Positions 1 to 7,966 of a stretch of DNA of 64,000 nucleotides are shown here, piece after piece. The stretch lies in contig PNKE01000032.1 in the NCBI GenBank assembly GCA_013822245.1, forward strand, positions 62,001-126,000, in the 5' to 3' direction. Both the position numbers and the translations under genes were made by a program. The stretch's first letter is position 1, and each line of letters begins with the position of its first letter. Source of the stretch: Candidatus Solibacter sp. (GTDB taxonomy: Bacteria; Acidobacteriota; Terriglobia; Bryobacterales; Bryobacteraceae). Under the pieces are notes generated by a model, which saw only the letters and a list, made by a program, of their open reading frames with translations, was not told the origin of the DNA and searched no databases.

Positions 1-54
1 CAAAGGACTTATACGGCCCTGAGTTTGTTTGGTCAAGTTCCGGCCACCCCCGGC

Positions 55-1254
55 TCAGTCCCCCAGCAGCCGCCCGTACCCTCTCAGCGAAGGTATGCTG
101 TCGAACACCGCCTTCATCCCGGCCGTGATCGGAATCGCCAGCACCAGACCGGCCGTCCCCCACAGCAGGTACCAGAACATCATCGCCACGGTCACCACCA
201 GCGGGTTCAAATGCACCCGCGCCCCCACCATTTTCGGATACAGCAGGTTCAGCGCCATCAGGTGCAGGAACGACACCACCGCCCCCACCAGCAGGTAGGC
301 CGGCAGCGTCGGATACACCGGCAGCATCGCCAGAAACGGCGGCAGCAACGCCAGCGGCAGCCCCAGGTACGGCACCAGGCTCAGAAACGCGCTCAGCGGC
401 GCCACGATCTGCCAGTACGGCACATTCACGTAGTACAGGAACAGCGCCGTGATCACCGACAGCAGGATGCCCAGGATGAAGTTGCCCACCACGTACGCCC
501 GCGCCACCCGGCCGATCCCGTCCCAGGCGCGCTGGATGATCTCCCGTTGCTCGCCCTTCACCAGGTTCATGAAGTTGCGCCGGAAATGGTCGCGCCAGCT
601 CAGGAAGAAATACACCAGGAACGGCACGAACGACGCCATCAGCAGCGAACTCGTGTACTTGTCCAGCCAGGCATAGACGGCGTTCACCAGCGGGCTTTCG
701 TCCTGCCGGATCCGCACCTCCTGCACCGGCGGCGGCATCACCGGATCCACCGGACGCTGCCGCGCCTTGCCGCCGCGGACCGTCTTCCTCGCCTCGGCCG
801 CGGCCTCGGCCGCCTTGGCCGCCTGCTCGGCCTCCTCGCGCAGCCGTTTGGGCGCCATCAGGTCCTGCGCGGCTTTCTCCACTCGCTCGATGCGGACCGT
901 CGCCGCGTCCATCAGTTCACCCACCCGCCGGCTGTAAACCGGCATGTCCTCCCAGAACCCCACCACCTGCGTCCACGCCATCAGCCCGCCCAGGTACAGC
1001 ACGAAAATCATCAATGCCGAAGCGATGAAGCTCGACAGTCCGCGCGGCAGCCGTAGCCGCATCATCAGGTTCACCAGCGGTTCAAGGATGAAGGCCAGCA
1101 GCACCGCGCTCACCAGCGCGATGAAGAACAACCGGCCGATGTAGAGCACCCCGACGATGAGGATCAGCGCGCCCAGCACGGACACAACGCCCCGCGACCG
1201 GGGCAGTTCACCCCGCTCACCGGCAGCCTCGATCTCGCCCGTCCTGGTTGCCAA
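55..1254 (-). CDS. AI-2E/PerM family inner-membrane permease
   Basis: A 399-residue polytopic membrane protein of the AI-2E transporter (PerM/YdiK/TqsA) family. Hydrophobic segments lie near residues 24-70, a large soluble insertion follows between about 110 and 210, and a C-terminal block of five or so helices follows that. The insertion contains an Ala/Glu/Lys-rich stretch and a Pro-rich stretch (roughly bases 690-880), longer than I would expect for the family. The substrate of most members is unknown and AI-2 export should not be assumed. The annotated start is a TTG; no clean ribosome binding site fixes it, so the first 20 residues are uncertain. It lies 104 bp downstream of cvpA and may be co-transcribed with purC-cvpA. 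Confidence 0.85.
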   Translation of the reverse strand: MATRTGEIEAAGERGELPRSRGVVSVLGALILIVGVLYIGRLFFIALVSAVLLAFILEPLVNLMMRLRLPRGLSSFIASALMIFVLYLGGLMAWTQVVGFWEDMPVYSRRVGELMDAATVRIERVEKAAQDLMAPKRLREEAEQAAKAAEAAAEARKTVRGGKARQRPVDPVMPPPVQEVRIRQDESPLVNAVYAWLDKYTSSLLMASFVPFLVYFFLSWRDHFRRNFMNLVKGEQREIIQRAWDGIGRVARAYVVGNFILGILLSVITALFLYYVNVPYWQIVAPLSAFLSLVPYLGLPLALLPPFLAMLPVYPTLPAYLLVGAVVSFLHLMALNLLYPKMVGARVHLNPLVVTVAMMFWYLLWGTAGLVLAIPITAGMKAVFDSIPSLRGYGRLLGD

Positions 1255-1358
1255 GACTTCTCGCCCTTCACCCTCAGTCTAACAACAAGCCCGCCGAAAC
1301 CGTGCATGCCCGCCGCGCAGCCGCGCCTCTCCGCCGCGGCGCGGCCCTCCCGCCCGCT

Positions 1359-1925
1359 TCAGGCCTCGGCCGGGGGCATTTTCTTTCCGGTCTCCGGGTC
1401 GTGCTTGATCCAGAACTCGCGCAGCTTCTCGTAGGTCCCGGCAAACCCGTCCCTAAGATCGCGCGGCGCAAGGTGGGTGAGCGCGTGCGAGGCGTCAATC
1501 AGATATGGGGCCGCGCGTGAGTTCGCGACCGACTCCGGCAGCGGCTTGAACGGAAACGCCGTCAGCGCCATCACCAGCACCACCCCCACCAGCGCCGCCT
1601 TCAACGCCCCGAATCCCACGCCCAGCGCCCGGTCCAGCCAGCCCAGCCCGCTCGCCTTCATCGCCTTCGACAGGCCCCATCCGGCGATGCCGCCCAGGAT
1701 CTGAACGCCGGCGAAGACGAGCAGGAATCCCAGCAACTTGGCCACCGCCGGCTTGCTCACATACGGCAGCAGGAACGAGCCGGCGGCGCCATAGAACCAG
1801 ATCCCCAGCAGAATGCCCAGCAGCAGAGCCGCCAGCCCGGCGATCTGGCGGATGAATCCCTTCGTCACGCCTTCCACGATGAAGACGGCGAGCAGAATCA
1901 GCAGCGTGAAATCAAGCCAGTTCAC
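1359..1925 (-). CDS. cvpA: CvpA family membrane protein
   Basis: A 188-residue protein with four hydrophobic helices, starting with the typical CvpA opening (MNWLDF, then a long hydrophobic helix and a Gly-rich second helix). Family members are small inner-membrane proteins first linked to colicin V production; their biochemical role is not settled. The start is a GTG that overlaps the purC stop as GTGA, with AAGGA a few bases upstream, so translational coupling to purC is likely. The CvpA-purine gene link is seen in other bacteria (cvpA-purF), which supports the assignment. Confidence 0.85.
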   Translation of the reverse strand: MNWLDFTLLILLAVFIVEGVTKGFIRQIAGLAALLLGILLGIWFYGAAGSFLLPYVSKPAVAKLLGFLLVFAGVQILGGIAGWGLSKAMKASGLGWLDRALGVGFGALKAALVGVVLVMALTAFPFKPLPESVANSRAAPYLIDASHALTHLAPRDLRDGFAGTYEKLREFWIKHDPETGKKMPPAEA

Positions 1926-2809
1926 AGTTCCTTTCCGGTCAGCCGTGTGTAGGCGTCCAGGTACTTCGCCCTCGTGCCCGCCACCACTTCATCGGGAAGT
2001 ACGGGCGCCGGCGGCTGTTTGTTCCAGGTTAGCGTCTCCAGATAGTCGCGGACATACTGCTTGTCGAACGACGGCTGCGCGCCGCCCGCCTTGTACTCCG
2101 CCGCCGGCCAGAAGCGCGACGAGTCCGGCGTCAGCACCTCGTCGCCGAGCGTCAGCACGCCGTCGATAAACCCGAATTCGAACTTCGTATCGGCGATGAT
2201 GATGCCGCGGGTGAGCGCGTAACCGGCCGCCTTCTGGTAGATGGCCAGCGTCAGGTCGCGCAACCGGGATGCCAGTTCGACCCCAACCCGCTCGACAGCC
2301 GCCTCGAAGCTGATGTTGATGTCGTGGCCCGTCTGCTCCTTGCTCGCCGGCGTGAAGATCGGTTCCGGAAGCTGCGAGCTGTCCACCAGCCCGGCCGGCA
2401 GTCCAATGCCGCACACCGTGCCGTTGCTCTTGTATTCCTTCAGGCCGGAGCCGGAGAGATAGCCGCGGGCGACGCACTCGATGTCCACCATCCGCGCCCG
2501 CTTCACCAGCATCGACCGGCCTTCAAGCTGGTCGCGGTACTGCCGCAGCTCGGCCGGGTATTCGTCCACCGACGCCGTCAGCAGGTGGTTCGGCACGATG
2601 TCGTTCAGCATCTCGAACCAGAACAGCGAGATCTGCGTCAGCACCTTGCCCTTGTCGGGAATCGGCGAACCGAGCACGCAGTCAAACGCCGAAATGCGGT
2701 CCGTGGCGATCATCAGGAGCTTGTCCTCGCCCACCGTGTATACGTCGCGCACCTTGCCGCGGGCGAGCAACGGGAGCGTCGGGATCGTGGATTGGGTCAA
2801 TGAATTCAT
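1922..2809 (-). CDS. purC: phosphoribosylaminoimidazole-succinocarboxamide synthase (SAICAR synthetase)
   Basis: Catalyses ATP-dependent condensation of CAIR with aspartate to SAICAR in de novo purine synthesis in the cytosol. The 295-residue protein has the PurC hallmarks: the GKVRDVY nucleotide-binding stretch (residues 18-24), TDRISAFD (36-43), and the second SAICAR signature around residues 205-215 (DTKFEFG). Length fits the longer yeast ADE1-like form rather than the 237-residue E. coli form. GAGAGG lies about 7 bases before the ATG. The upstream 113 bp presumably hold its promoter. Downstream cvpA overlaps by 4 bp. Confidence 0.95.
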   Translation of the reverse strand: MNSLTQSTIPTLPLLARGKVRDVYTVGEDKLLMIATDRISAFDCVLGSPIPDKGKVLTQISLFWFEMLNDIVPNHLLTASVDEYPAELRQYRDQLEGRSMLVKRARMVDIECVARGYLSGSGLKEYKSNGTVCGIGLPAGLVDSSQLPEPIFTPASKEQTGHDINISFEAAVERVGVELASRLRDLTLAIYQKAAGYALTRGIIIADTKFEFGFIDGVLTLGDEVLTPDSSRFWPAAEYKAGGAQPSFDKQYVRDYLETLTWNKQPPAPVLPDEVVAGTRAKYLDAYTRLTGKEL

Positions 2810-2922
2810 GGGAACCTCTCGAGTACTGTCTTCTGGTCGCCGCGCCCGGCCGCTGAATACACAAATGCTGCCCTATCACGCGCGGCGTGCAAGATCTGGA
2901 GGGCCCTATTCCGGGCCGGAGG

Positions 2923-3723
2923 TCAGAATGTGAAACCGAGCATGAACTCGATCTGGCTGCGGCTGCTGCGCGTCCGGACCGTGTCAAACACGGGCTTCAT
3001 CCAATAGGTATAGCGCACCTGGGGCACGACGTTGACGCCCTTCGCCGTGCGCCAGTCCCAGCCCGCCCCGGCGACGGCGCCCAGCACGTTGGAATTGGCT
3101 GGCCTGGCCGGCGTCGCATCCACCGTTCCGGGCTTGCCGGGCGTTTCGAGTTCAGCGTAGGTCCGGATGCTGGTGGCGTGCCGCAACGCCCCGCCAATCT
3201 CCACGAACCCGCGGACTCGCCTCGACGGCGGCCCGTCATGCATCCGCAGCGTGAACGGCAGGTCCCAATAATCGGCCTTGGTCTGCTCGAAGCCCGATGT
3301 GATATTGCGATCATCGGCGATCGTCCCGGGATCATCCCGGCCCTCGGTGATTTCCAGACCGGAGCGGAAGCCGGCACGGCGGTAGATGGCGTCGATGTTC
3401 AGCGACACGCGGCTGGTAACGCCGGCGGCGAACGACAGGCCGAATCCAAGCCGGTTGGAGATATCGGTGGTGGCCGACGATGTGTGTTTCCAGGGAATCG
3501 AGTCGAAGGTCTTCAACGACATTTCGTCGAACAGATTAAGGAACTGGCCGCTGAACTTGACCCCGGCCCGCCACCTCTTCACTTCAGGTTCGGGCGCCGG
3601 CCGCGCCGCCGCGGGCTGAGCCCCGGCCTGTGCCGGCGCCGCCGCGCCCGCCGGCTGCTGCGCCGGGAGCAACATCGCCGCGAGCAGTGCGGCCGGAACG
3701 AGTTTGTAGGCGATAGAGGTCAA
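2923..3723 (-). CDS. predicted outer-membrane beta-barrel protein
   Basis: A 266-residue secreted protein with an N-terminal signal peptide ending in an Ala/Pro/Gln-rich linker (about residues 20-46), then alternating hydrophobic strands and a C-terminal phenylalanine (ends LGFTF), as expected for barrel insertion by the BAM machinery. It is a diverged paralog of the barrel gene on the other side of the TonB receptor: both share a DA(I/L)YR(R/K)AG block, a (Y/F)WD(L/V)P block and an E(F/V)MLGF(T/S)F ending. The start is a TTG with GAGGAG about 10 bases upstream. It follows the TonB receptor by 21 bp, so the two are probably one transcript. Function unknown. Confidence 0.7.
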   Translation of the reverse strand: MTSIAYKLVPAALLAAMLLPAQQPAGAAAPAQAGAQPAAARPAPEPEVKRWRAGVKFSGQFLNLFDEMSLKTFDSIPWKHTSSATTDISNRLGFGLSFAAGVTSRVSLNIDAIYRRAGFRSGLEITEGRDDPGTIADDRNITSGFEQTKADYWDLPFTLRMHDGPPSRRVRGFVEIGGALRHATSIRTYAELETPGKPGTVDATPARPANSNVLGAVAGAGWDWRTAKGVNVVPQVRYTYWMKPVFDTVRTRSSRSQIEFMLGFTF

Positions 3724-3744
3724 CTTTCTACTGCTCCTCTTCTT

Positions 3745-6700
3745 CTAGAATGTGAACCGCAGGCCAACCTGGACGGTCCTGGGGCTGCCGATCCTATACA
3801 TCGAGCCGGCGCCGCCGCCGCCGGCCAGGTTCAGCGCCCTGGTGGCGTAGCCGAACACCGGGCTGGCCAGATTGGCGCCTTCCTGTGTCGACGGGTTGGC
3901 GAAATTGGCGGTATTGAAAACGTTGAACGCCTGGGCGAAGATCTGGGCCCGCGCCCGCTCTCCCATTTGAAGCTGCTTGCGCAGCGAAACATCGAGCTGG
4001 ATGGCCTTGAATCCGCGTATGGCGTTTCGCCCCAGGTTGCCCTGGGCGAAGCCCTCGGGCGCGCTAAAGGCCTCCGGATTCAGCCGCCTGCCGCCCGGAG
4101 CGCTGCCATCTTTCAACCACGCGGGCAGTCCGTTGTAGTTCGGCCGGACCTGGGCGAACGCCCCGCCAAATCCGGTCTCGCTGTCGCTTTCCTGCTCTGA
4201 AAGGCTCAGCACATCCATCGGCATCGCCGTGCGGGCGAATACGACCGAGTCCACCCACCAGTCGCCAAGCAGCGCCCGGGCCGCGCCCTGCTTGACGCCG
4301 GGCAGCCGGTAGCTGGCCGAGGCGGCCAGATTGTGGCGGACATCGAAATCCGACGCTCCGCGCTCGTCGGAAAGGATCGTCGCGAAACCGCCGCGGCTGG
4401 AATCGGCCGGCAGCGTGTCGATGGCGGAACTGTACGTGTAGCTGACCTGGGCCAGCAGGTCGGCGGAGAACCGCCGCCGGTACTGAATCTGCGCGGCATG
4501 ATAGTCGGAGTTCGCTCCGTTGGTGGTCAGCCGGAGGAAGTCGTAATCGGAACTGAACGCCGCCTGGGTCTCGGTGAGCATCAGCTTGCGCCCCTGCGTC
4601 CCGATGTAGGACATCGTCAGCGTCTGCTTGTGCGCGATGGTCTGCTCCAGGCTGATGTTCCACTGCGTGGACCGCGGCGACTGCAGCAGCGGATCCGATA
4701 CGCTCAACTGGCCGTAGGGCCGCGCCGCCGGCAGAGCGGGCGGCAGGATGTTGGCCGGCGCCAGCGGGAACGCCGCCAGCGAAAGGTTGCGCTGGCTCGA
4801 GTACGGTACGCCGTTGAACGCCGACATCGTCGTGCCGTAACCAAGGTCGTAAAACACGCCGACGCCCATGCGCAGCACGGCCTCCCAGCCGGGCGCGTTC
4901 TCAAGCTGATGGACCATGCCGAAGCGTGGCCCGATGTCGGCCCAGCGGGTCTTGTAGAGCGGACTGAATCGCGTAACGCTGCTCACGTCCGAACCCAGCG
5001 CGAACGGAGGCGAACCGCTGCGCACGTCCGGCGCCGGGTTCACGTCCCAGCGGAATCCATAGGTGACCGTGGTCTTATCGTCGGCCTTCCAGTTGTCCTG
5101 GAAGAAGAACGAGAAGTTGTTGAGAACAGGCTCGACTCGCGTGATGTTGGACGTCACGGTGGCGGCGGTGGCGATGCCCGACAGCAGCGTGCCGCCGGAG
5201 CCGGACAGCCCGTTGAAGGTGACTTCGGCTGCGTAGGGGCGCTGGAAGTAGGTCGGGCTGGTGCGGCGGAAGTCGACGCCGGTCTTGATCGTGTGGGCGC
5301 CCTTGATGGAGGTCAGATTGTTGACGATGTTCCACTGCATCTGTCCGGTCCTGGCGCCGCCCGATGCCGAGTAGCCCGCCAGGCCGAGCACGCCCATCCG
5401 GTATTCGGCCGTTCCGGCGTTGATCCCGGCGGGATAAATGAGCGAACCGCTCAGCGGCCTGGCGCCGCCGAAGGTGTCCGAGGTCACGCTGGTTGTCAGG
5501 CCGTTCTGGGAAAAGCCGAAGCGCAGGTCGTTCGAGGTCCGGGACGAAGGGGTCCATGTGAGCGCGGCAACCGCGGCCCAGGGCTTGTTGTCGGCATCGG
5601 TGATCACGTTGGCCGTCGTCAGGTCGTCGCCGCGATAGGAACGCTTCGAAGGCATCCAGCCGGCGCGGATGAAGCCTTGCAGCTTCTCCGAGAACGAATG
5701 GTCAACGCGCAGGCTGGCCGAATCGGCGTCGAAGGGATTGGTAAAGGAAGAGGCGAAGATGCCGACGCCGGAAAGCGTCGAAGTGCGGTTCGGCAGCGGG
5801 AACGCGTCAAGGTACGGCCTCAGCGCGGCCGATGCCGCAGCGCGGCTGGCGGCGTCGGGAACGTAGTTCACCGAGGTCTCCGGATGCGTCGAGCGCAGCC
5901 CCTCGTAGGCGGCGAAGAAGTAGGTCGTGTCGCGGACCACGGGCCCGCCGATGGAAGCGCCGTAGTTCCCGTGCTCCATCCCGCCTCGGGTAAGCCCATA
6001 CCGGGTGGCGAACCAATCGGGACTGGTCATGCCGTCGAGGCCGTAATTCATGAAAAACGAGCCGCGCCAGAGGTTCGTGCCGGCGCGGGAAGTGAGCGAA
6101 ACCTGCGCACCCGGGGTGCGGCCGAATTCCGGTGAGAACGTCGACGTCTGCACACGCACCTGCTCGATGGCCTCCATCGGAATCAGGTCATTCGCGAAAC
6201 CCGTCGCCGAACCGCGCCCCACCGCCGTGCCCGCGCCGCCACGCCCGCCTCGCCCGCCGCCGCCGGCCCCCTGGGCGCCGCCTCGCCCCGCGGCGCCGCG
6301 GTTGGCGTTGACGCCGTCAACCATGTAGTAGTTCGCGCTGGCGCGAAGGCCGTTGACGTTCAACTCGTCCACCCCGCCAATGCCGCCCGCCGGATTCACC
6401 ACGCCCGGCATGAACAGCAGCAGCGTCTGAATGTTGCGCCCATTGATTGGTAGATTCTCGACATACTCCCGCTCCAGCGCAAGCCCCGAGGAAAGGTCCA
6501 CTGACACCGCCTCAACGTCGCCGCCGAGCGTCACCGCCGTCTTGCCTTCCTCGGCGGTCTCGAGCTTCAGCGTCAGCGACACGCGGTCGCGCGATGCCAG
6601 GCGCAATCGCTCGACGCGCAGCTTCTTGAAGCCTTCCTTCTCCGCTTCGAGCAGGAACTCGCCCGGCTGCAGCCCCTCGAATACGTAAATGCCGTTGATG

Positions 6701-6876
6701 TTGGTCACCGACTGAACCCTGCTGCCGCGCTTCAGATCCGACAGCGTCACTTTCGCTTCACTCACCAACCCCAGCGCCGAATCGATCACGCCGCCGGACA
6801 GCGATGCCGACTCCTGCCCATGCGCGGCTACGCCGAAAACCAAGAAAAGCCCGATTGTCACAGTCTTCATTCGCAT
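3745..6876 (-). CDS. Oar-like TonB-dependent receptor with carboxypeptidase-regulatory-like N-terminus
   Basis: A 1043-residue outer-membrane protein. A signal peptide (residues 1-20) is followed by a carboxypeptidase-regulatory-like beta-sandwich (about 22-105), a plug domain (about 125-260, with the NLPINGRN motif near 141-148), then a 22-strand-type barrel ending in RFTF. This architecture matches the Oar-like receptors expanded in Acidobacteria, where ligands are mostly unknown; carbohydrate or peptide import is a guess. A Gly/Arg-rich low-complexity insertion interrupts the plug (residues 194-226). AAGG sits six bases before the first ATG, and an in-frame second ATG lies two codons on. 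It sits between two paralogous barrel genes. Confidence 0.88.
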   Translation of the reverse strand: MRMKTVTIGLFLVFGVAAHGQESASLSGGVIDSALGLVSEAKVTLSDLKRGSRVQSVTNINGIYVFEGLQPGEFLLEAEKEGFKKLRVERLRLASRDRVSLTLKLETAEEGKTAVTLGGDVEAVSVDLSSGLALEREYVENLPINGRNIQTLLLFMPGVVNPAGGIGGVDELNVNGLRASANYYMVDGVNANRGAAGRGGAQGAGGGGRGGRGGAGTAVGRGSATGFANDLIPMEAIEQVRVQTSTFSPEFGRTPGAQVSLTSRAGTNLWRGSFFMNYGLDGMTSPDWFATRYGLTRGGMEHGNYGASIGGPVVRDTTYFFAAYEGLRSTHPETSVNYVPDAASRAAASAALRPYLDAFPLPNRTSTLSGVGIFASSFTNPFDADSASLRVDHSFSEKLQGFIRAGWMPSKRSYRGDDLTTANVITDADNKPWAAVAALTWTPSSRTSNDLRFGFSQNGLTTSVTSDTFGGARPLSGSLIYPAGINAGTAEYRMGVLGLAGYSASGGARTGQMQWNIVNNLTSIKGAHTIKTGVDFRRTSPTYFQRPYAAEVTFNGLSGSGGTLLSGIATAATVTSNITRVEPVLNNFSFFFQDNWKADDKTTVTYGFRWDVNPAPDVRSGSPPFALGSDVSSVTRFSPLYKTRWADIGPRFGMVHQLENAPGWEAVLRMGVGVFYDLGYGTTMSAFNGVPYSSQRNLSLAAFPLAPANILPPALPAARPYGQLSVSDPLLQSPRSTQWNISLEQTIAHKQTLTMSYIGTQGRKLMLTETQAAFSSDYDFLRLTTNGANSDYHAAQIQYRRRFSADLLAQVSYTYSSAIDTLPADSSRGGFATILSDERGASDFDVRHNLAASASYRLPGVKQGAARALLGDWWVDSVVFARTAMPMDVLSLSEQESDSETGFGGAFAQVRPNYNGLPAWLKDGSAPGGRRLNPEAFSAPEGFAQGNLGRNAIRGFKAIQLDVSLRKQLQMGERARAQIFAQAFNVFNTANFANPSTQEGANLASPVFGYATRALNLAGGGGAGSMYRIGSPRTVQVGLRFTF

Positions 6877-6898
6877 TGTTTGCCTTGCTCCGCCTCGC

Positions 6899-7651
6899 CT
6901 AGAATGAGAACCCGAGCATCACTTCCAGCGTGTGCCTGGATGACAATGTCGGGCCATTGCGGAAAACGTCCTTTTGCCAGCGGGTGTAGCGCCCCTCCAC
7001 CGAAACCTTCACGCCGATCTCGTCCTTCCACGAGATCCCCAGGCCCGCCGTCGCGCCCGGCGTCATCCTCGATGCCGGCGTGAGCGGCGTGCTGGTCTGA
7101 ATGACGTTGGCGTTCCTGGTCACAAACTCCCGGTAGCTCTCGATCCCGCTCACAAACCGCACCGACGGACCGATCATGCCCGTCACCCGCGGCCGGAATC
7201 CGCGCTGCTGGTATTTCGTGTAGCGCAGCAAAACCGGCACGTCCCAGAACGCCGCCCGCGTCCGCTCGCTGGTGGAGCCATACGGGACCGCCGTCTGGCC
7301 CGAATCGACGATGGTCTGGGTGATGATGAGTTCGTCGTAGCCCGCCTTCCGGTACAAGGCGTCCACGCCCGCGCCCCACTTCTCGTTGAAGCGGTAAACC
7401 AGCGAGCCGCCGCCCGTCACCGGACGCTCCTGCGGAAACGACCGCGCCTTCACTTCAAGCGGCGGCACGAAGCTTGAAAACGGCGTCGTCGCATCGGACT
7501 TCCGCATCAGCTTCAGCGGCAAGTAGCCCACGCGGAAGCCCACTTCGAATTTCCGGTGGAAGGCCTCTTGTTTCTCTTGCGCCTGAGCGGGGAACAGGAT
7601 GGCCGCGGCGAGCATAATCAGCCCGCCTGCGTGATAACGATGTCGAAGCAC
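6899..7651 (-). CDS. predicted outer-membrane beta-barrel protein, paralog of the barrel gene downstream of the receptor
   Basis: About 250 residues with a signal peptide ending PAQAQ, beta-strand-rich body and terminal phenylalanine (LGFSF). I place the start at a GTG because AAAGGAAG lies 9 bases upstream and the resulting N-terminus is a good signal peptide; reading on to a more distal start adds 26 residues of non-signal sequence. It shares blocks with the second barrel gene that follows the TonB receptor (see that entry), and it precedes the receptor by 22 bp. The three genes look like one outer-membrane module: barrel, receptor, barrel. Ligand and partner relations are unknown. Confidence 0.68.
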   Translation of the reverse strand: MLRHRYHAGGLIMLAAAILFPAQAQEKQEAFHRKFEVGFRVGYLPLKLMRKSDATTPFSSFVPPLEVKARSFPQERPVTGGGSLVYRFNEKWGAGVDALYRKAGYDELIITQTIVDSGQTAVPYGSTSERTRAAFWDVPVLLRYTKYQQRGFRPRVTGMIGPSVRFVSGIESYREFVTRNANVIQTSTPLTPASRMTPGATAGLGISWKDEIGVKVSVEGRYTRWQKDVFRNGPTLSSRHTLEVMLGFSF

Positions 7652-7966
7652 TCCGGTCGGCTTCCTTTCACTATGTGTATGGCCCGGAGTTCGCACAAAC
7701 CTCCCCCCCGCGGTTAGGCGAACATCCAAACGGGAATCTTACCATCTTTCATGGTAGACGAGACGCCCCTTCCGCCGCACAGGTATACAGGATTCTGCCG
7801 CTGTCCTCTGAGCGGCCCGCAACCCGCTGCCTGCGAAAAACCGCGCGCCCGGCGGCGAACCCGCCATCATCTTCGCCCTCTATTTGCTCTTCTCCGGCTG
7901 ACCGCGCCCACGCCGGGTCCCCACTGCCTGAGAGGAAGCCGGACGGTTTGGACTCGCCGCCGGATT
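7652..7966. other. intergenic gap of 315 bp between the VPS10 gene and the outer-membrane operon
   Basis: No supported gene. It should hold the promoter of the minus-strand barrel-receptor-barrel operon. The only structure I can point to is a 17-bp inverted repeat about 90 bp before the GTG start (annotated separately). Open frames running through it on the plus strand are antisense shadows. Confidence 0.5.
7740..7756. promoter_or_regulatory. inverted repeat, candidate operator of the TonB-receptor operon
   Basis: Perfect 6-bp arms TACCAT and ATGGTA separated by a 5-bp spacer (CTTTC), located about 90 bp upstream of the first gene of the outer-membrane operon. Arm length and spacing suit a dimeric helix-turn-helix repressor or activator. 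This is inferred from symmetry and position only. Confidence 0.35.

Noticed and set aside
1-54. Possible partial gene at the left edge
   Set aside because: Too short, and no frame shows a recognisable protein end.
2902-2917. GGCCC/GGGCC hairpin downstream of the barrel gene
   Set aside because: Only 5 bp and no T-tract, so too weak to call a terminator.
4333-6135. 600-codon open frame on the plus strand
   Set aside because: Antisense to the TonB receptor, with Arg/Gly-rich translation and no recognisable domain.
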